Assembly: GCF_900110945.1 (NCBI RefSeq)
Contig: NZ_FOFL01000001.1
Location: 1 to 64,000 of the forward strand
Reading direction: 5' to 3'
DNA length: 64,000 nt
Origin: Devosia sp. YR412
Lineage (GTDB): Bacteria > Pseudomonadota > Alphaproteobacteria > Rhizobiales > Devosiaceae
Below are positions 1 to 9,409 of this stretch, piece by piece. The notes under the pieces were generated by a model, which was not told where the DNA came from, ran no database searches, and saw nothing but the letters and a program-made list of their open reading frames with translations. The translations under genes and the position numbers were made by a program. Positions within the stretch are counted from its first letter, which is position 1. Every line of letters begins with the position of its first letter.

Positions 1-202
1 ACACCCAGAAAATGCCTCGGCTTCAAGACGCCAGCAGAGGCCTTCCTCAACCCGTTGCACTTCAAATGTGAATCCACACCCGGCTCAAGGCCGGGATGAC
101 ATCGAGAGGGAGGAGATGCCCACACATAACAGAAGCATGCAGGTTGGATTTCGCCCCCAAACCCCATAAGCTCCCGGCTTTCCCGCCGAGACCTGACGCC
201 TG
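1..202. other. non-coding leader before mutS
   Basis: I see no convincing gene here. The only clear structure is a short hairpin at 79-95 (CCCGGC, loop TCAAG, GCCGGG) followed by ATGAC. Sequences of this CCCGGC...GCCGGGATGAC kind recur as small extragenic palindromes in many alphaproteobacterial genomes (general knowledge; copy number in this genome not checked). No strong ribosome binding site precedes mutS; the best is GAGAC about 10 nt upstream. Confidence 0.5.
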
Positions 203-2896
203 ATGGACCAGCCTTCGATCCAACCCGCCCTGACGCCGATGATGGCGCAGTATTTCGAGATCAAGGCGGTCAATCCCGGCTATCTGCTGTTCTATCGCAT
301 GGGCGATTTTTACGAACTGTTCTTCGAGGATGCCGAGATCGCCAGTGCGGCTCTGGGCATCGTTCTCACCAAGCGCGGCAAGCATCTCGGCCAGGACATC
401 GGCATGTGCGGCGTGCCGATCCACGCGGCCAATGACTATCTCAACAAGCTTATCAAGCTCGGTTATCGCGTCGCCATCTGCGAACAGGTGGAAGATCCCA
501 AGGAAGCCAAGAAGCGTGGCGCCAAGTCGGTGGTCAAGCGCGACGTGGTGCGCCTGATCACCGCCGGCACGCTGACCGAGGACGATCATCTTGACGCAAG
601 GGCGAGCAATTTCCTCGCTGCCCTCTCTATGGTCCGCCACGGCGAAACCGACTTCGCCCTCGCCTGGGCCGACGTCTCGACCGGCGAAACCTTCACCGCC
701 GACCTTTCCGCCGAACAGTTGCAGGACGAACTCGCCCGCATCGACCCAGCCGAACTGCTGCTGGCCGAAGCCACGCGCCTCGCCTTGGTGGAGCGGCATC
801 TATTTGCTCCCAATTGGCTGCCCATCGCCCATGCCGCTCCGGCTGAAAGTTTCGACAGCGAAGCCGCCATCGCCACCCTGCGCGAAGCCTTTCCGGGCGG
901 CAGCTTTGATCCCTCCGCCCTCTCCCGCGCCGCCCGTTCGGCCTTGGGTGCCGTGGTGGCCTATGTGCGGGAATCGCAGAAGGGCATTGGCGTCGCCCTG
1001 CGCGCACCCGTCGCCGATACCGCTACCCGCCATATGGCCATCGACGCGGCTACCCGATCGAGCCTTGAATTGCACCAGACCCAGCGCGGTCAGCAACGCG
1101 GTTCGCTGCGCCAGGTGATCGACCTAACGGTCACCGCGCCCGGATCGCGCCTGCTCTCAGCCCGCCTTGCGGCGCCGCTGGCCGATGCCACGGCCATCAA
1201 CGCCCGGCTCGACGCCGTGGCCCTGCTGGCCAATGACACTTTGCTCAATGGCCGGTTGCGCGCCGATCTCAAGGCAGTGCCCGATCTCGCCCGCGCCCTG
1301 ACAAGGCTGGCGCTGGACCGTGGCGGCCCGCGCGATCTGGCCGCCGTGGGAAAAGCCGTCAGCGCCGCGCTGGCCCTCTCCGGCCACTTTGCCCGGCTCG
1401 ACGATGCCCCTGCGGTCCTCGTGCGCCTCGGCAAGACCCTCGCCGCCGCGCCGATCTCCCTCGCCTCCGAACTGGGGTTGGCGCTGGATGATGACATGCC
1501 GCTGCTCGCTCGCGACGGTGGCTTTGTGCGCAAGGCCTATGACGCCATGCTGGATAGCGAACGCGCGCTCGCCAGCGAAACGCGCATCGTGGTCGCAGCG
1601 CTCCAGACCCGGCTGATCGAGGAAACCGACGTCCGTTCGCTCAAAATCCGGCACAATGGCGTGCTCGGCTATTTCGTCGAAGTCCCGGCCGCCCATGGCG
1701 GCAAGCTTTTGGAAGAACCGCATCGCCAGAGCTTCATCCATCGCCAGACCATGGCCAATGCCATGCGCTTCACCACGACTGAACTGGCGGAACTCGAAGG
1801 CCGCATCGCCCGGGCGCATGAGGGGGCGCTGGAGATCGAGCTCAAGATCTTCGCCCGCCTGCGCGAGGACGTGCTGACGCGAACCGCCGCCCTGCGCGAT
1901 CTCGCCGACGCCCTGGCCGAACTCGACGTCACCACAGCTTTGGCCCATCTCGCCGCCACCCGCAGCTACACCCGCCCCGAGATTGACGACTCGCTGGCCT
2001 TTGCCATCCATGGCGGCCGCCATCCTGTGGTCGAAGACATGGTCATGTCCGAGGGCCATAGCTTTGTCGCCAATGATGCCGATCTCTCCGGCGATGATGC
2101 CAGCGGCGGTGGGGCGCTCTGGCTGGTGACCGGCCCCAACATGGGCGGTAAATCGACCTTCCTGCGCCAGAATGCGCTGATCGCCATCCTGGCCCAGGTC
2201 GGCAGCTTTGTGCCGGCCAGCTCGGCCCATATCGGCGTCATCGACCGCGTCTTCTCCCGCGTCGGCGCATCCGACGACATCGCCCACGGCCGCTCGACCT
2301 TCATGGTCGAAATGGTCGAAACCGCTGCCATTCTCAACCGCGCCACGCGGCGCTCGCTGGTCGTGCTGGACGAAATCGGCCGCGGGACGGCCACCTTCGA
2401 TGGTCTCTCCATCGCCTGGGCCGCCGTGGAAGCCCTGCATGAAACCACAGGCTGCCGCGCGCTGTTTGCCACCCATTTCCATGAGCTGACCAGCTTGGCG
2501 AAAACGCTGACCCGCGTTTCCAATGTCACCATGAAGGTGCGCGAATGGGAGGGCGAGGTGGTGTTCCTGCATGAAGTGGGTCCCGGCGCGGCTGATCGAT
2601 CCTACGGAATACAAGTGGCCCGCCTCGCCGGCCTGCCCGAGCCGGTGCTGGCCCGCGCTCGCCAGGTTTTGACCGTGCTGGAACAGCGTTCGGCGGGAAC
2701 CGCCTCTTCCAGCCAGAAAGCCAGCGTGCTAGACGATCTGCCACTTTTTGCGCATCAGCCGGCTTCACGCCCCGTTGAGAAAGACCCGGTACACTTGGCT
2801 CTCGATGCGACTCGTCCCGACGAGATGACCCCCAAACAAGCGATCGAAGCGCTGTATCAGTTGAAGAAAATCCGCGATGACGCTCGCCGAAGCTGA
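203..2896 (+). CDS. mutS: DNA mismatch repair protein MutS
   Basis: MutS (897 aa) recognises mismatches and small loops in newly replicated DNA and recruits MutL. The mismatch-reading motif FYE is at residues 36-38, the same numbering as Phe36/Glu38 of E. coli MutS. The ATPase Walker A GPNMGGKST lies near residue 644 and Walker B LVVLDEIGRGT near 715, followed by the DGLSIAW and ATHFHEL motifs. Length is normal for the family (about 850-900). The 3' end overlaps glnD by 20 nt, so the two genes are probably co-transcribed and translationally linked. This mutS-glnD pairing is common in Hyphomicrobiales. The start is chosen because homology begins within about 12 residues of it. Confidence 0.97.
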   Translation: MDQPSIQPALTPMMAQYFEIKAVNPGYLLFYRMGDFYELFFEDAEIASAALGIVLTKRGKHLGQDIGMCGVPIHAANDYLNKLIKLGYRVAICEQVEDPKEAKKRGAKSVVKRDVVRLITAGTLTEDDHLDARASNFLAALSMVRHGETDFALAWADVSTGETFTADLSAEQLQDELARIDPAELLLAEATRLALVERHLFAPNWLPIAHAAPAESFDSEAAIATLREAFPGGSFDPSALSRAARSALGAVVAYVRESQKGIGVALRAPVADTATRHMAIDAATRSSLELHQTQRGQQRGSLRQVIDLTVTAPGSRLLSARLAAPLADATAINARLDAVALLANDTLLNGRLRADLKAVPDLARALTRLALDRGGPRDLAAVGKAVSAALALSGHFARLDDAPAVLVRLGKTLAAAPISLASELGLALDDDMPLLARDGGFVRKAYDAMLDSERALASETRIVVAALQTRLIEETDVRSLKIRHNGVLGYFVEVPAAHGGKLLEEPHRQSFIHRQTMANAMRFTTTELAELEGRIARAHEGALEIELKIFARLREDVLTRTAALRDLADALAELDVTTALAHLAATRSYTRPEIDDSLAFAIHGGRHPVVEDMVMSEGHSFVANDADLSGDDASGGGALWLVTGPNMGGKSTFLRQNALIAILAQVGSFVPASSAHIGVIDRVFSRVGASDDIAHGRSTFMVEMVETAAILNRATRRSLVVLDEIGRGTATFDGLSIAWAAVEALHETTGCRALFATHFHELTSLAKTLTRVSNVTMKVREWEGEVVFLHEVGPGAADRSYGIQVARLAGLPEPVLARARQVLTVLEQRSAGTASSSQKASVLDDLPLFAHQPASRPVEKDPVHLALDATRPDEMTPKQAIEALYQLKKIRDDARRS

Positions 2897-5672
2897 GGCC
2901 AAGCCGCGAAAACCGCTTTTCGCATTGAAGTCCGCCGAGACCATTCTCGACGAGCTCGATAGCGCTATAGGCGATGAAGCCCCCAAATCCACCGCCGCCC
3001 GCGGCATCGTTTTGGCCCATATCCGCAAGACCCTCGCCGAAGCGCGCCAGAGCGCCGAAGCCGAATTGCTGGCCACCAACAAGGGCACCCGTTGCGCCGA
3101 AAATCTCTCCAATGCCCAGGACGAAATCATCACCGCGGTGCATATGTTTGCCACCCGCCGCGTCTATCCGGTCGATAATCCCTCGGGCGCCGAAGCCATC
3201 GCCCTCTCCGCCGTCGGCGGCTATGGCCGCGGCACGCTGGCCCCCGGCTCCGACATCGATCTGCTGTTCATCCTGCCCTACAAGCAGACGCCTTGGGGCG
3301 AGCAGGTCACCGAATATATCCTCTATATGCTCTGGGACCTCGGCCAGAAGGTCGGCCATGCGGTTCGCTCGGTCGATGAATCTCTGCGCATGGCCAAGGC
3401 CGACATGACGGTGCGCACCGCCACGCTCGAGGCGCGTTTCCTGACCGGCGACAAGGCGCTGTTTGACTCGCTGGTACATCGCTTCGAAACCGAAATCATG
3501 CCGCGCACTGGCCCCGAATTCATCGCCGCCAAGATGGCCGAGCGCGACGAACGCCACAAGCAGATGGGCAATACCCGCTATGTCGTGGAACCCAATATCA
3601 AGGACGGCAAGGGCGGCCTGCGCGACCTCAACACGCTGTTCTGGATCGGCAAATATTTCTACCACCTAAAGACCAGCCATGAGCTGATCGGCCGCGGCGT
3701 CTTGAGCGCCGCCGAATATCGCCTGTTTTCGCGCGCCGAGGACTTTCTCTGGGCGGTGCGCTGCCACCTGCATTTCGTCACCGGTCGCGCCGAGGAAAAG
3801 CTGACCTTCGACGTGCAGCCCGAACTGGCCCAGCGCATGGGCTATGCCCAGCGCGTTGGCATGCTGGGCGTCGAACGCTTCATGAAGCGCTACTTCCTGG
3901 TCGCCAAGGATGTTGGCGATCTGACCCGCATCATCTGCGCTTCGCTCGAATTCAACCACGCCAAGGATATGGACCTGGTGGGCCGCGTGCTGGCGCCCTT
4001 CCGCCAGGGCAAGTCCAAGATCAAGGGCGAGAGCGATTTCGTGCTCGATACCGGGCGGCTCAATATCGCCACGCCCGAAGTGTTCGAAAAAGATCCGGTC
4101 AACCTGATCCGCATCTTTCTGGTGGCTGGGCGCGAGCAATTGCTGTTCCATCCCGATGCCATCAAGGTCATCACCCGCTCGCTGCGCCTGATCGACAACA
4201 AGGTCCGCCACGACCGCAAGGCCAATGAGCATTTCCTGACCATCCTGACCGATCCGCTGTCCGTGGAACGCATCCTGCGTCAGATGAACGAGAGCGGCGT
4301 GCTCGGCAAGTTCGTGCCCGATTTTGGCAAGATCGTCGCGCTGATGCAGTTCAACATGTACCACCACTATACGGTGGACGAGCACCTGATCCGCTCGGTC
4401 GGCGTCATGGCCGATATCGCCAATGGTGGGCTGCGCGACCAGCTGCCGCTGACCCATGAACTGCTGCCCCAGCTCAATGATACCCGCCTGCTCTATGTCG
4501 CACTGTTCCTGCACGATATCGCCAAGGGCCGCCCGGAGGATCACTCCACCGCCGGCATGAAGATCGCGCGCAAACTCTGCCCGCGCTTCGGCCTGACCCC
4601 GGCCGAAACCGACACCGTCGCCTGGCTGATCGAGCATCACCTCTTGATGAGCGAGATCGCCCAGGCCCGAGATATCCAGGACCCCGAAACCGCCAAGGCC
4701 TTTGCCGACGTGGTGCAATCGCCGCAGCGCCTGGCCCTGCTGATGATCCTCACCGCCTGCGATATCCGCGCGGTGGGTCCCGGCGTCTGGACCGGCTGGA
4801 AGGGCAGCCTGCTGCGCGCCCTCTACTACGCCACCGAACCCCTGCTCTCCGGCGGCCATAGCCAGGTCACCCAGTCCGACCGCATCAACTATGCCCGCCG
4901 CCAGCTGGCCGAAGCGCTCACCGCCTGGCCGCAAGCCGATGTCGAGACCTATGTGGCCCGCCACTACGACCACTACTGGCTCCGCGCCGAGCCCGAACTG
5001 CAGGTCGAACATGCCCGCATGATCCGCCACGCCGATATGGCCGGCGACGCCTTTGCCGGCTCGATCCGCATCAAGGCCTTTGAGGGCATTACCGAGGTCA
5101 GCTTCTACACCCCCGACCATCCGCGCCTGCTGTCGCTGATCGCCGGGGCCTGCACCATGCAGGATGCCTCCATCATCGGGGCGCAGATCTTTTCCACCCG
5201 CGACGGCCATGCCATCGATACCTTCACCCTGCGCCGCAGCTTCACCAGCGATGAGGACGAAAAGGTCCGCGCCACCCGCATCATCGATACGGTCAAGCAA
5301 CTCCTCCAGGGCAAGCGCACCATTCTGATCGATCTCGGCAAGGAATCGCGCCACAACAAGCGCCTGAAACCCTTCGCCCTGCCCGCCCAGGTCTCGGTTT
5401 CCAACCTGCTGTCGGAAAAATTCACCGTCATCGAGGTCTCCGGCCTCGACCGCATGGGCCTGCTGCATTCGCTGACCCACCAGATTTCCGACCTCAACCT
5501 CACTATCGGCTCGGCCCATATCGGCACCTATGGCGAAAAGGCCGTCGACGTCTTCTACGTCACCGACCTCACCGGCCAGAAGATCATGAGCAAGCCCCGC
5601 CAGCGCAAGATCCACGACGCGCTGATGGGCGTGTTCCATCCTGCGGCCGCGGTGAAAGTGGCCAATGGGTAG
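2877..5672 (+). CDS. glnD: Bifunctional uridylyltransferase/uridylyl-removing enzyme GlnD
   Basis: GlnD (931 aa) senses glutamine and adds or removes UMP on PII proteins (GlnB/GlnK), controlling glutamine synthetase and nitrogen-regulated transcription. The nucleotidyltransferase signature GGYGRGTLAPGSDIDLL is at about 114-130. The uridylyl-removing HD domain is seen as LHDIAKGRPEDHS near residue 545. Two ACT domains follow in the last 220 residues, one starting TEVSFYTPDHP and one starting TVIEVSGLDRMGLL. All parts are intact, so both activities are expected. The start codon lies inside the end of mutS. murJ follows after 15 nt, suggesting a mutS-glnD-murJ operon. Confidence 0.97.
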   Translation: MTLAEAEAKPRKPLFALKSAETILDELDSAIGDEAPKSTAARGIVLAHIRKTLAEARQSAEAELLATNKGTRCAENLSNAQDEIITAVHMFATRRVYPVDNPSGAEAIALSAVGGYGRGTLAPGSDIDLLFILPYKQTPWGEQVTEYILYMLWDLGQKVGHAVRSVDESLRMAKADMTVRTATLEARFLTGDKALFDSLVHRFETEIMPRTGPEFIAAKMAERDERHKQMGNTRYVVEPNIKDGKGGLRDLNTLFWIGKYFYHLKTSHELIGRGVLSAAEYRLFSRAEDFLWAVRCHLHFVTGRAEEKLTFDVQPELAQRMGYAQRVGMLGVERFMKRYFLVAKDVGDLTRIICASLEFNHAKDMDLVGRVLAPFRQGKSKIKGESDFVLDTGRLNIATPEVFEKDPVNLIRIFLVAGREQLLFHPDAIKVITRSLRLIDNKVRHDRKANEHFLTILTDPLSVERILRQMNESGVLGKFVPDFGKIVALMQFNMYHHYTVDEHLIRSVGVMADIANGGLRDQLPLTHELLPQLNDTRLLYVALFLHDIAKGRPEDHSTAGMKIARKLCPRFGLTPAETDTVAWLIEHHLLMSEIAQARDIQDPETAKAFADVVQSPQRLALLMILTACDIRAVGPGVWTGWKGSLLRALYYATEPLLSGGHSQVTQSDRINYARRQLAEALTAWPQADVETYVARHYDHYWLRAEPELQVEHARMIRHADMAGDAFAGSIRIKAFEGITEVSFYTPDHPRLLSLIAGACTMQDASIIGAQIFSTRDGHAIDTFTLRRSFTSDEDEKVRATRIIDTVKQLLQGKRTILIDLGKESRHNKRLKPFALPAQVSVSNLLSEKFTVIEVSGLDRMGLLHSLTHQISDLNLTIGSAHIGTYGEKAVDVFYVTDLTGQKIMSKPRQRKIHDALMGVFHPAAAVKVANG

Positions 5673-5687
5673 CGAGCGCGCCCGCCG

Positions 5688-7250
5688 ATGAGCCTCTATC
5701 GCAATTTCCTCTCGGTCGGCGGGCTGACGCTGGTCTCGCGCATTGCCGGCTTTGCCCGCGACGCGCTGATGGCGGCCGTGCTGGGCATTGGCCCGGCGGC
5801 CGACGCCTTCTATGCCGCCTTCCGCTTTCCCAACCTGTTCCGGCGCCTCTTCGCCGAAGGCGCCTTCAACACCGCCTTCGTGCCGATGTTTGCCGGTGCG
5901 CTGGAAAAGGACGGCCCGGATTCAGCGCTCGACCTTGCCGCCCGCATCATGAGCTGGCTGGTGGCCATGCTGGTCGTCGTGACCATCCTCGCCGAAATCT
6001 TCATGCCGCAGCTGATGCTGCTCTTCGTGCCGGGCTTCGTCGATGATCCCGAAAAATTCGAACTGACCGTGCTGCTGACGCGGATCATGTTCCCCTATCT
6101 CGCCTGCATGTCGCTGATGGCGGCCTATGGCGCCATTCTCAATTCGCTCGGCCGCTTCTTTGCCGCAGCCTTTGCCCCGGTCATTCTCAATATCGTCAAT
6201 ATCGCCGCGATGATCCCGCTGGTCACCTTCTGGGTGCAGGAACCGGCCGGCTCTGCCACATGGGTTTCGGTGGCCACCATGGCTGGCGGCCTGGCCCAGC
6301 TCTGGCTGGTCTGGTCGGCTATCAAGCGCGCCGATTTCGTCCCCGAATTCCGCCTGCCGCGCTTTGATCCGCAGGTGCGTCGCTTCTGGGTGCTGGCCAT
6401 TCCGGCCATCCTCACCGGCGGCATTACCCAGATCAATATCTTCGTCGGCACCATCATCGCCTCGGGCGCTGACAATGCCATTTCCATCCTCAACTACGCC
6501 GATCGCCTCTATCAATTGCCGCTTGGCATCATCGGCATTGCCATTGGCACCGTGCTGCTGCCCGAGCTCAGCCGCCACCTCAAGGGCGGCCGCGACGCCG
6601 AGGCCCGCGCCACCCAGGATCAGTCGCTTCTCATCGCCATGCTGCTCTCCATGCCCGCCGCCACCGCGCTGATCGCCATGGCCGAGCCGATCGTGCGGGT
6701 GCTGTTCGAGCGTGGCGCCTTCAATGCCCTGGCTACCCAGCACACCGCCCAGGCGCTGATCGCCTTTTCCGCCGGCCTGCCCGCCTATGTGCTGATTCGC
6801 GTGCTGCAGCCGGGCTATTTTGCCCGCGAGGATACCGTCACGCCGACGATATTTGCCGGCAGTTCCGTGGTCGCCAATATCGGCCTGTCGCTGCTTCTGT
6901 TCCCCACCTATCTGCATGTCGGCATCGCTGTCGCCACCGCCGCTTCCGCCTGGCTCAATGCCATTCTTCTGGCGGTCTTTCTGGCCCTGCGCGGTCATTT
7001 CAAACTGACCCGCACCGAATGGATCAAGCATCTGCTGATCCTCGTCATCAGCGGCGTCATGGGCGCCGTGCTCTATGTGCTTTCGCAGCGCGGCCGGGCC
7101 CATATGGAGACCGCTGCCCCGATCTGGGAGCAGATCGGTGTGCTGACTGTTCTGGTCGGCTTCGGCATGGTGCTCTATTTCACCCTGGTCCACATCACCC
7201 GCGCCCAGCCACTCGGCATGTTGCTGCGCCGCCTGCGGCGCGGCGGCTGA
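5688..7250 (+). CDS. murJ: Lipid II flippase MurJ (MviN)
   Basis: MurJ (520 aa) is an inner-membrane MOP-superfamily transporter that flips the peptidoglycan precursor lipid II to the periplasm. The sequence is almost wholly hydrophobic with about 14 predicted membrane segments. It shows the family start (NFLSVGGLTLVSRIAGFARD) and the conserved FRFPNLFRRLFAEGAFNTAFVP stretch with its arginines at about residues 45-65. Length is typical. It follows glnD by 15 nt. The ribosome binding site is weak, consistent with coupling to glnD translation. In relatives murJ sits in the same mutS-glnD-murJ-trpS order. Confidence 0.95.
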   Translation: MSLYRNFLSVGGLTLVSRIAGFARDALMAAVLGIGPAADAFYAAFRFPNLFRRLFAEGAFNTAFVPMFAGALEKDGPDSALDLAARIMSWLVAMLVVVTILAEIFMPQLMLLFVPGFVDDPEKFELTVLLTRIMFPYLACMSLMAAYGAILNSLGRFFAAAFAPVILNIVNIAAMIPLVTFWVQEPAGSATWVSVATMAGGLAQLWLVWSAIKRADFVPEFRLPRFDPQVRRFWVLAIPAILTGGITQINIFVGTIIASGADNAISILNYADRLYQLPLGIIGIAIGTVLLPELSRHLKGGRDAEARATQDQSLLIAMLLSMPAATALIAMAEPIVRVLFERGAFNALATQHTAQALIAFSAGLPAYVLIRVLQPGYFAREDTVTPTIFAGSSVVANIGLSLLLFPTYLHVGIAVATAASAWLNAILLAVFLALRGHFKLTRTEWIKHLLILVISGVMGAVLYVLSQRGRAHMETAAPIWEQIGVLTVLVGFGMVLYFTLVHITRAQPLGMLLRRLRRGG

Positions 7251-7332
7251 GCCACCTGTCTCTCCCCATCCCCGATGACACCGCGCTTGATCGGATATAA
7301 GTGTTCCACAACACCGTCTCGTCAGGCATCCC

Positions 7333-8379
7333 ATGACCTTCACTCCCCGCGTCTTCTCCGGCATCAAGCCTTCGGGCGATCTGCATCTTGGCAATTATCT
7401 CGGGGCCATCCGGCGTTTCGTGCCGCTGCAGGACACGCATGAGACCATCTATTGCGTGGTCGACATGCATGCCATCACCGTCTGGCAGGACCCTGAAGAC
7501 CTCAAGCGCTGGACCTATGAGATCGCCGCTGCCTATATCGCGGCGGGTGTCGATCCGAAGAAGTCCATCATCTTCAACCAGTCCCAGGTCATGGAACATG
7601 CCGAGTTGGGCTGGATCTTCAACTGCGTGGCGCGCGTCGGCTGGATGAGCCGCATGACCCAGTTCAAGGACAAGGCGGGCACCAACGAAGGCGGCGAGAA
7701 TTCCGAAGCCGTGTCGCTGGGCCTTTACGCCTATCCCTCGCTGATGGCGGCCGACATCCTGCTCTACAAGGCCACCGCGGTGCCGGTTGGCGAAGACCAG
7801 AAGCAGCACCTCGAACTGACCCGCGACATCGCGAAAAAATTCAACCACGACTATAAAAAGCAGGTCAAGGCGCTGGGCTTCAAGGGCGACTTCTTCCCCG
7901 TCACCGAGACCCTGGCCACCGGCCCTGCCGTGCGCGTCAAATCGCTCAAGGACGGCTCAAAGAAGATGAGCAAGTCCGACGCTTCGGATCTTTCCACCAT
8001 CTACATGATGGATGGCGCCGACCTGATCGCCAAAAAAATCAAGCGCGCCACTACCGACGCCGACGCCCTGCCCAGCGAAGCCGCCGGCCTCGCCGGCCGT
8101 CTCGAGGCCGAAAACCTCGTCGGTATCTATGCCTCGCTGTCCAATCGCTCGGTCGATGAAGTCCTCGGCGAATTCGGCGGCCAGGGCTGGGGCGTGTTCA
8201 AGCCGGCACTGGCCGATCTTGCCGTGGCCAAGCTGTCGCCGATTGCCGACGAGATGAAGCGCCTGGTCGCCGACCGCGGCGAGCTGGACACTATCCTGCG
8301 CGACGGCGCCGAACGCGCTCGGGTTATTGCCCAGCCGATCATGGCCGACGTGCGCAATATCGTTGGTTTTGTGCGCTAG
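7333..8379 (+). CDS. trpS: Tryptophanyl-tRNA synthetase
   Basis: TrpS (348 aa) charges tRNA-Trp with tryptophan in the cytoplasm. It is a class I synthetase. The HIGH-like motif is [10 protein letters not shown] at about residues 15-24 and the KMSKS loop is [10 protein letters not shown] near residue 215. Length fits the bacterial family (about 330-350). The gene is 82 nt downstream of murJ and its stop codon overlaps the AGGAG ribosome binding site of the stress-protein gene that follows 9 nt later, so the two are likely co-transcribed. Confidence 0.97.
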   Translation: MTFTPRVFSGIKPSGDLHLGNYLGAIRRFVPLQDTHETIYCVVDMHAITVWQDPEDLKRWTYEIAAAYIAAGVDPKKSIIFNQSQVMEHAELGWIFNCVARVGWMSRMTQFKDKAGTNEGGENSEAVSLGLYAYPSLMAADILLYKATAVPVGEDQKQHLELTRDIAKKFNHDYKKQVKALGFKGDFFPVTETLATGPAVRVKSLKDGSKKMSKSDASDLSTIYMMDGADLIAKKIKRATTDADALPSEAAGLAGRLEAENLVGIYASLSNRSVDEVLGEFGGQGWGVFKPALADLAVAKLSPIADEMKRLVADRGELDTILRDGAERARVIAQPIMADVRNIVGFVR

Positions 8380-8388
8380 GAGCTCCGG

Positions 8389-8859
8389 ATGTACGAGACT
8401 GAGTACAAACGCAAATTCCTCGTCGTCATCGACGAGACGCCGGAATGCGAGCGCGCGCTCACCTTTGCCGCCTACCGCGTCAAGCGCACCGGCGGCACGG
8501 TCGTGCTGATGAGCGTGGTGCAGAAGCCCGAATTTATCGGCATGGGTGTCGAAGACGTTTTGCGCGCCGAAGCGGTTGAAGAAGCCGAGCGCAATCTCGA
8601 CGCCCGTCTGGCCCGCATCCGCGACATCGGCGACGTCCGCTCGGAATCGGTGATCCGCGAGGGTGAAGGTGCCGAGGAGATCGAAAAAGTCATCGACCAG
8701 GACCGCGACATCGCCATTCTGGTCCTTGCCGCCTCGACCTCCAGTGAAGGCCCCGGCCCCCTGGTCCTCCACTTCGCCAACCGCGCCAACGCGTTGCCGA
8801 TTCCCTTGACAGTGGTCCCCGGCCGCATGAGCGACGAAGAGATTATCGCTATCTGCTGA
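8389..8859 (+). CDS. Universal stress protein, UspA family, single domain
   Basis: A 156-aa cytoplasmic protein with one Usp fold. It begins with the family pattern KFLVVIDETPECERAL, has the mid-protein EGEGAEEIEKVIDQ helix, and ends with a nucleotide-site-like stretch in which GPLVLHF and LPIPLTVVPG take the place of the usual G-x2-G-x9-G(S/T). Because the classic glycine pattern is only partly visible, ATP binding is uncertain. It is tightly coupled to trpS (9-nt gap, AGGAG overlapping the trpS stop). A Usp gene after trpS is common in Hyphomicrobiales. A strong hairpin terminator follows 20 nt after the stop. Confidence 0.88.
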   Translation: MYETEYKRKFLVVIDETPECERALTFAAYRVKRTGGTVVLMSVVQKPEFIGMGVEDVLRAEAVEEAERNLDARLARIRDIGDVRSESVIREGEGAEEIEKVIDQDRDIAILVLAASTSSEGPGPLVLHFANRANALPIPLTVVPGRMSDEEIIAIC

Positions 8860-8878
8860 GTGTGCCGCCTCCGGCGGC

Positions 8879-8903
8879 AAAAACGCGCCAGTGGCGCGTT
8901 TTT
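8879..8903 (+). terminator. Intrinsic terminator after trpS-usp
   Basis: A perfect 11-bp stem AAAAACGCGCC / GGCGCGTTTTT with a 3-nt AGT loop, ending in five T. It is symmetric, so it could also stop transcripts of the minus-strand gene ending at 8978. Confidence 0.8.
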
Positions 8904-8977
8904 AGCGAAGTAGGCCATGAGGCCTATGGCCGAATGGCCCAGCTGTTCCGCTTACGCGATCCCTTCTGGCCCAAGCT

Positions 8978-9283
8978 TCAGCTTGCCGCAGCGGCCTCCG
9001 TCTCAACCTGCTTCCGCTTGAGCAGGGCGTCATTCCAAAACGTCCCGAACGGCACAAACGACGCCAGCGTCGTCCTAGCCCACTCCCAGGCGCTAAACCC
9101 GCGGCCCCACAAACACACCACCATGGCGAGGATATAGACCACAAACGCCACGCCATGGATCATGCCCACCGGCGGCACTAGTCCCGGAAAGCCGAACCAA
9201 TATTTGGCCGGCATGGCGACAAGGAACAGCGCCAGGGTTGTAACCCCCTCGGCGACACCGATATATCTGAACATGCGGATCAT
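8978..9283 (-). CDS. DUF3817-type small integral membrane protein
   Basis: A protein of about 101 aa with three to four hydrophobic segments. Family-typical features are the N-terminal FRYIGVAEGVTTLALFL, the AMPAKYWFGFP loop with Lys-Tyr, the histidine in GMIHGVAFVVY, and the tail WNDALLKRKQ. These match the DUF3817 (YdzA-like) family of unknown function. The frame is open to 9337 and several Met codons are possible (9301, 9283, 9274). None has a good ribosome binding site, and 9283 fits the usual family N-terminus. It is transcribed away from nfu. Confidence 0.75.
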   Translation of the reverse strand: MIRMFRYIGVAEGVTTLALFLVAMPAKYWFGFPGLVPPVGMIHGVAFVVYILAMVVCLWGRGFSAWEWARTTLASFVPFGTFWNDALLKRKQVETEAAAAS

Positions 9284-9344
9284 GATATGTGAGTACCGCA
9301 TGGGCTGTGCGCGCCGCCATGAGGCGCAAGGTCGCAAAATGCGC

Positions 9345-9386
9345 TTGCGCTGCCCGCCAGAAAGACTATTTTAGAAACATTCTAAT
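9345..9386 (+). promoter_or_regulatory. nfu promoter with ICE/Irr-box-like operator
   Basis: A candidate promoter has -35 TTGCGC (9345-9350), a 16-nt spacer and -10 TATTTT (9367-9372). Overlapping the -10 is a perfect dyad TTAGAA-ACA-TTCTAA (9371-9385). The wider 17-mer at 9370-9386 agrees with the iron control element bound by Irr in Hyphomicrobiales (TTTAGAA-N3-TTCTAAA, from general knowledge) at 13 of the 14 arm positions. The position, over the -10 and 24 nt upstream of the nfu start, suits repression. The regulator itself is inferred. Confidence 0.6.
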
Positions 9387-9409
9387 TCGACGCCGTCGAG
9401 GAAATCCTG

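Noticed and set aside
1157..2614. Long antisense frame (485 codons) within mutS, and similar ones within glnD (3666-5639), murJ (5922-7394) and lnt (31440-32675)
   Set aside because: All are shadows of strongly coding genes with third-position GC bias; none shows a recognisable protein.
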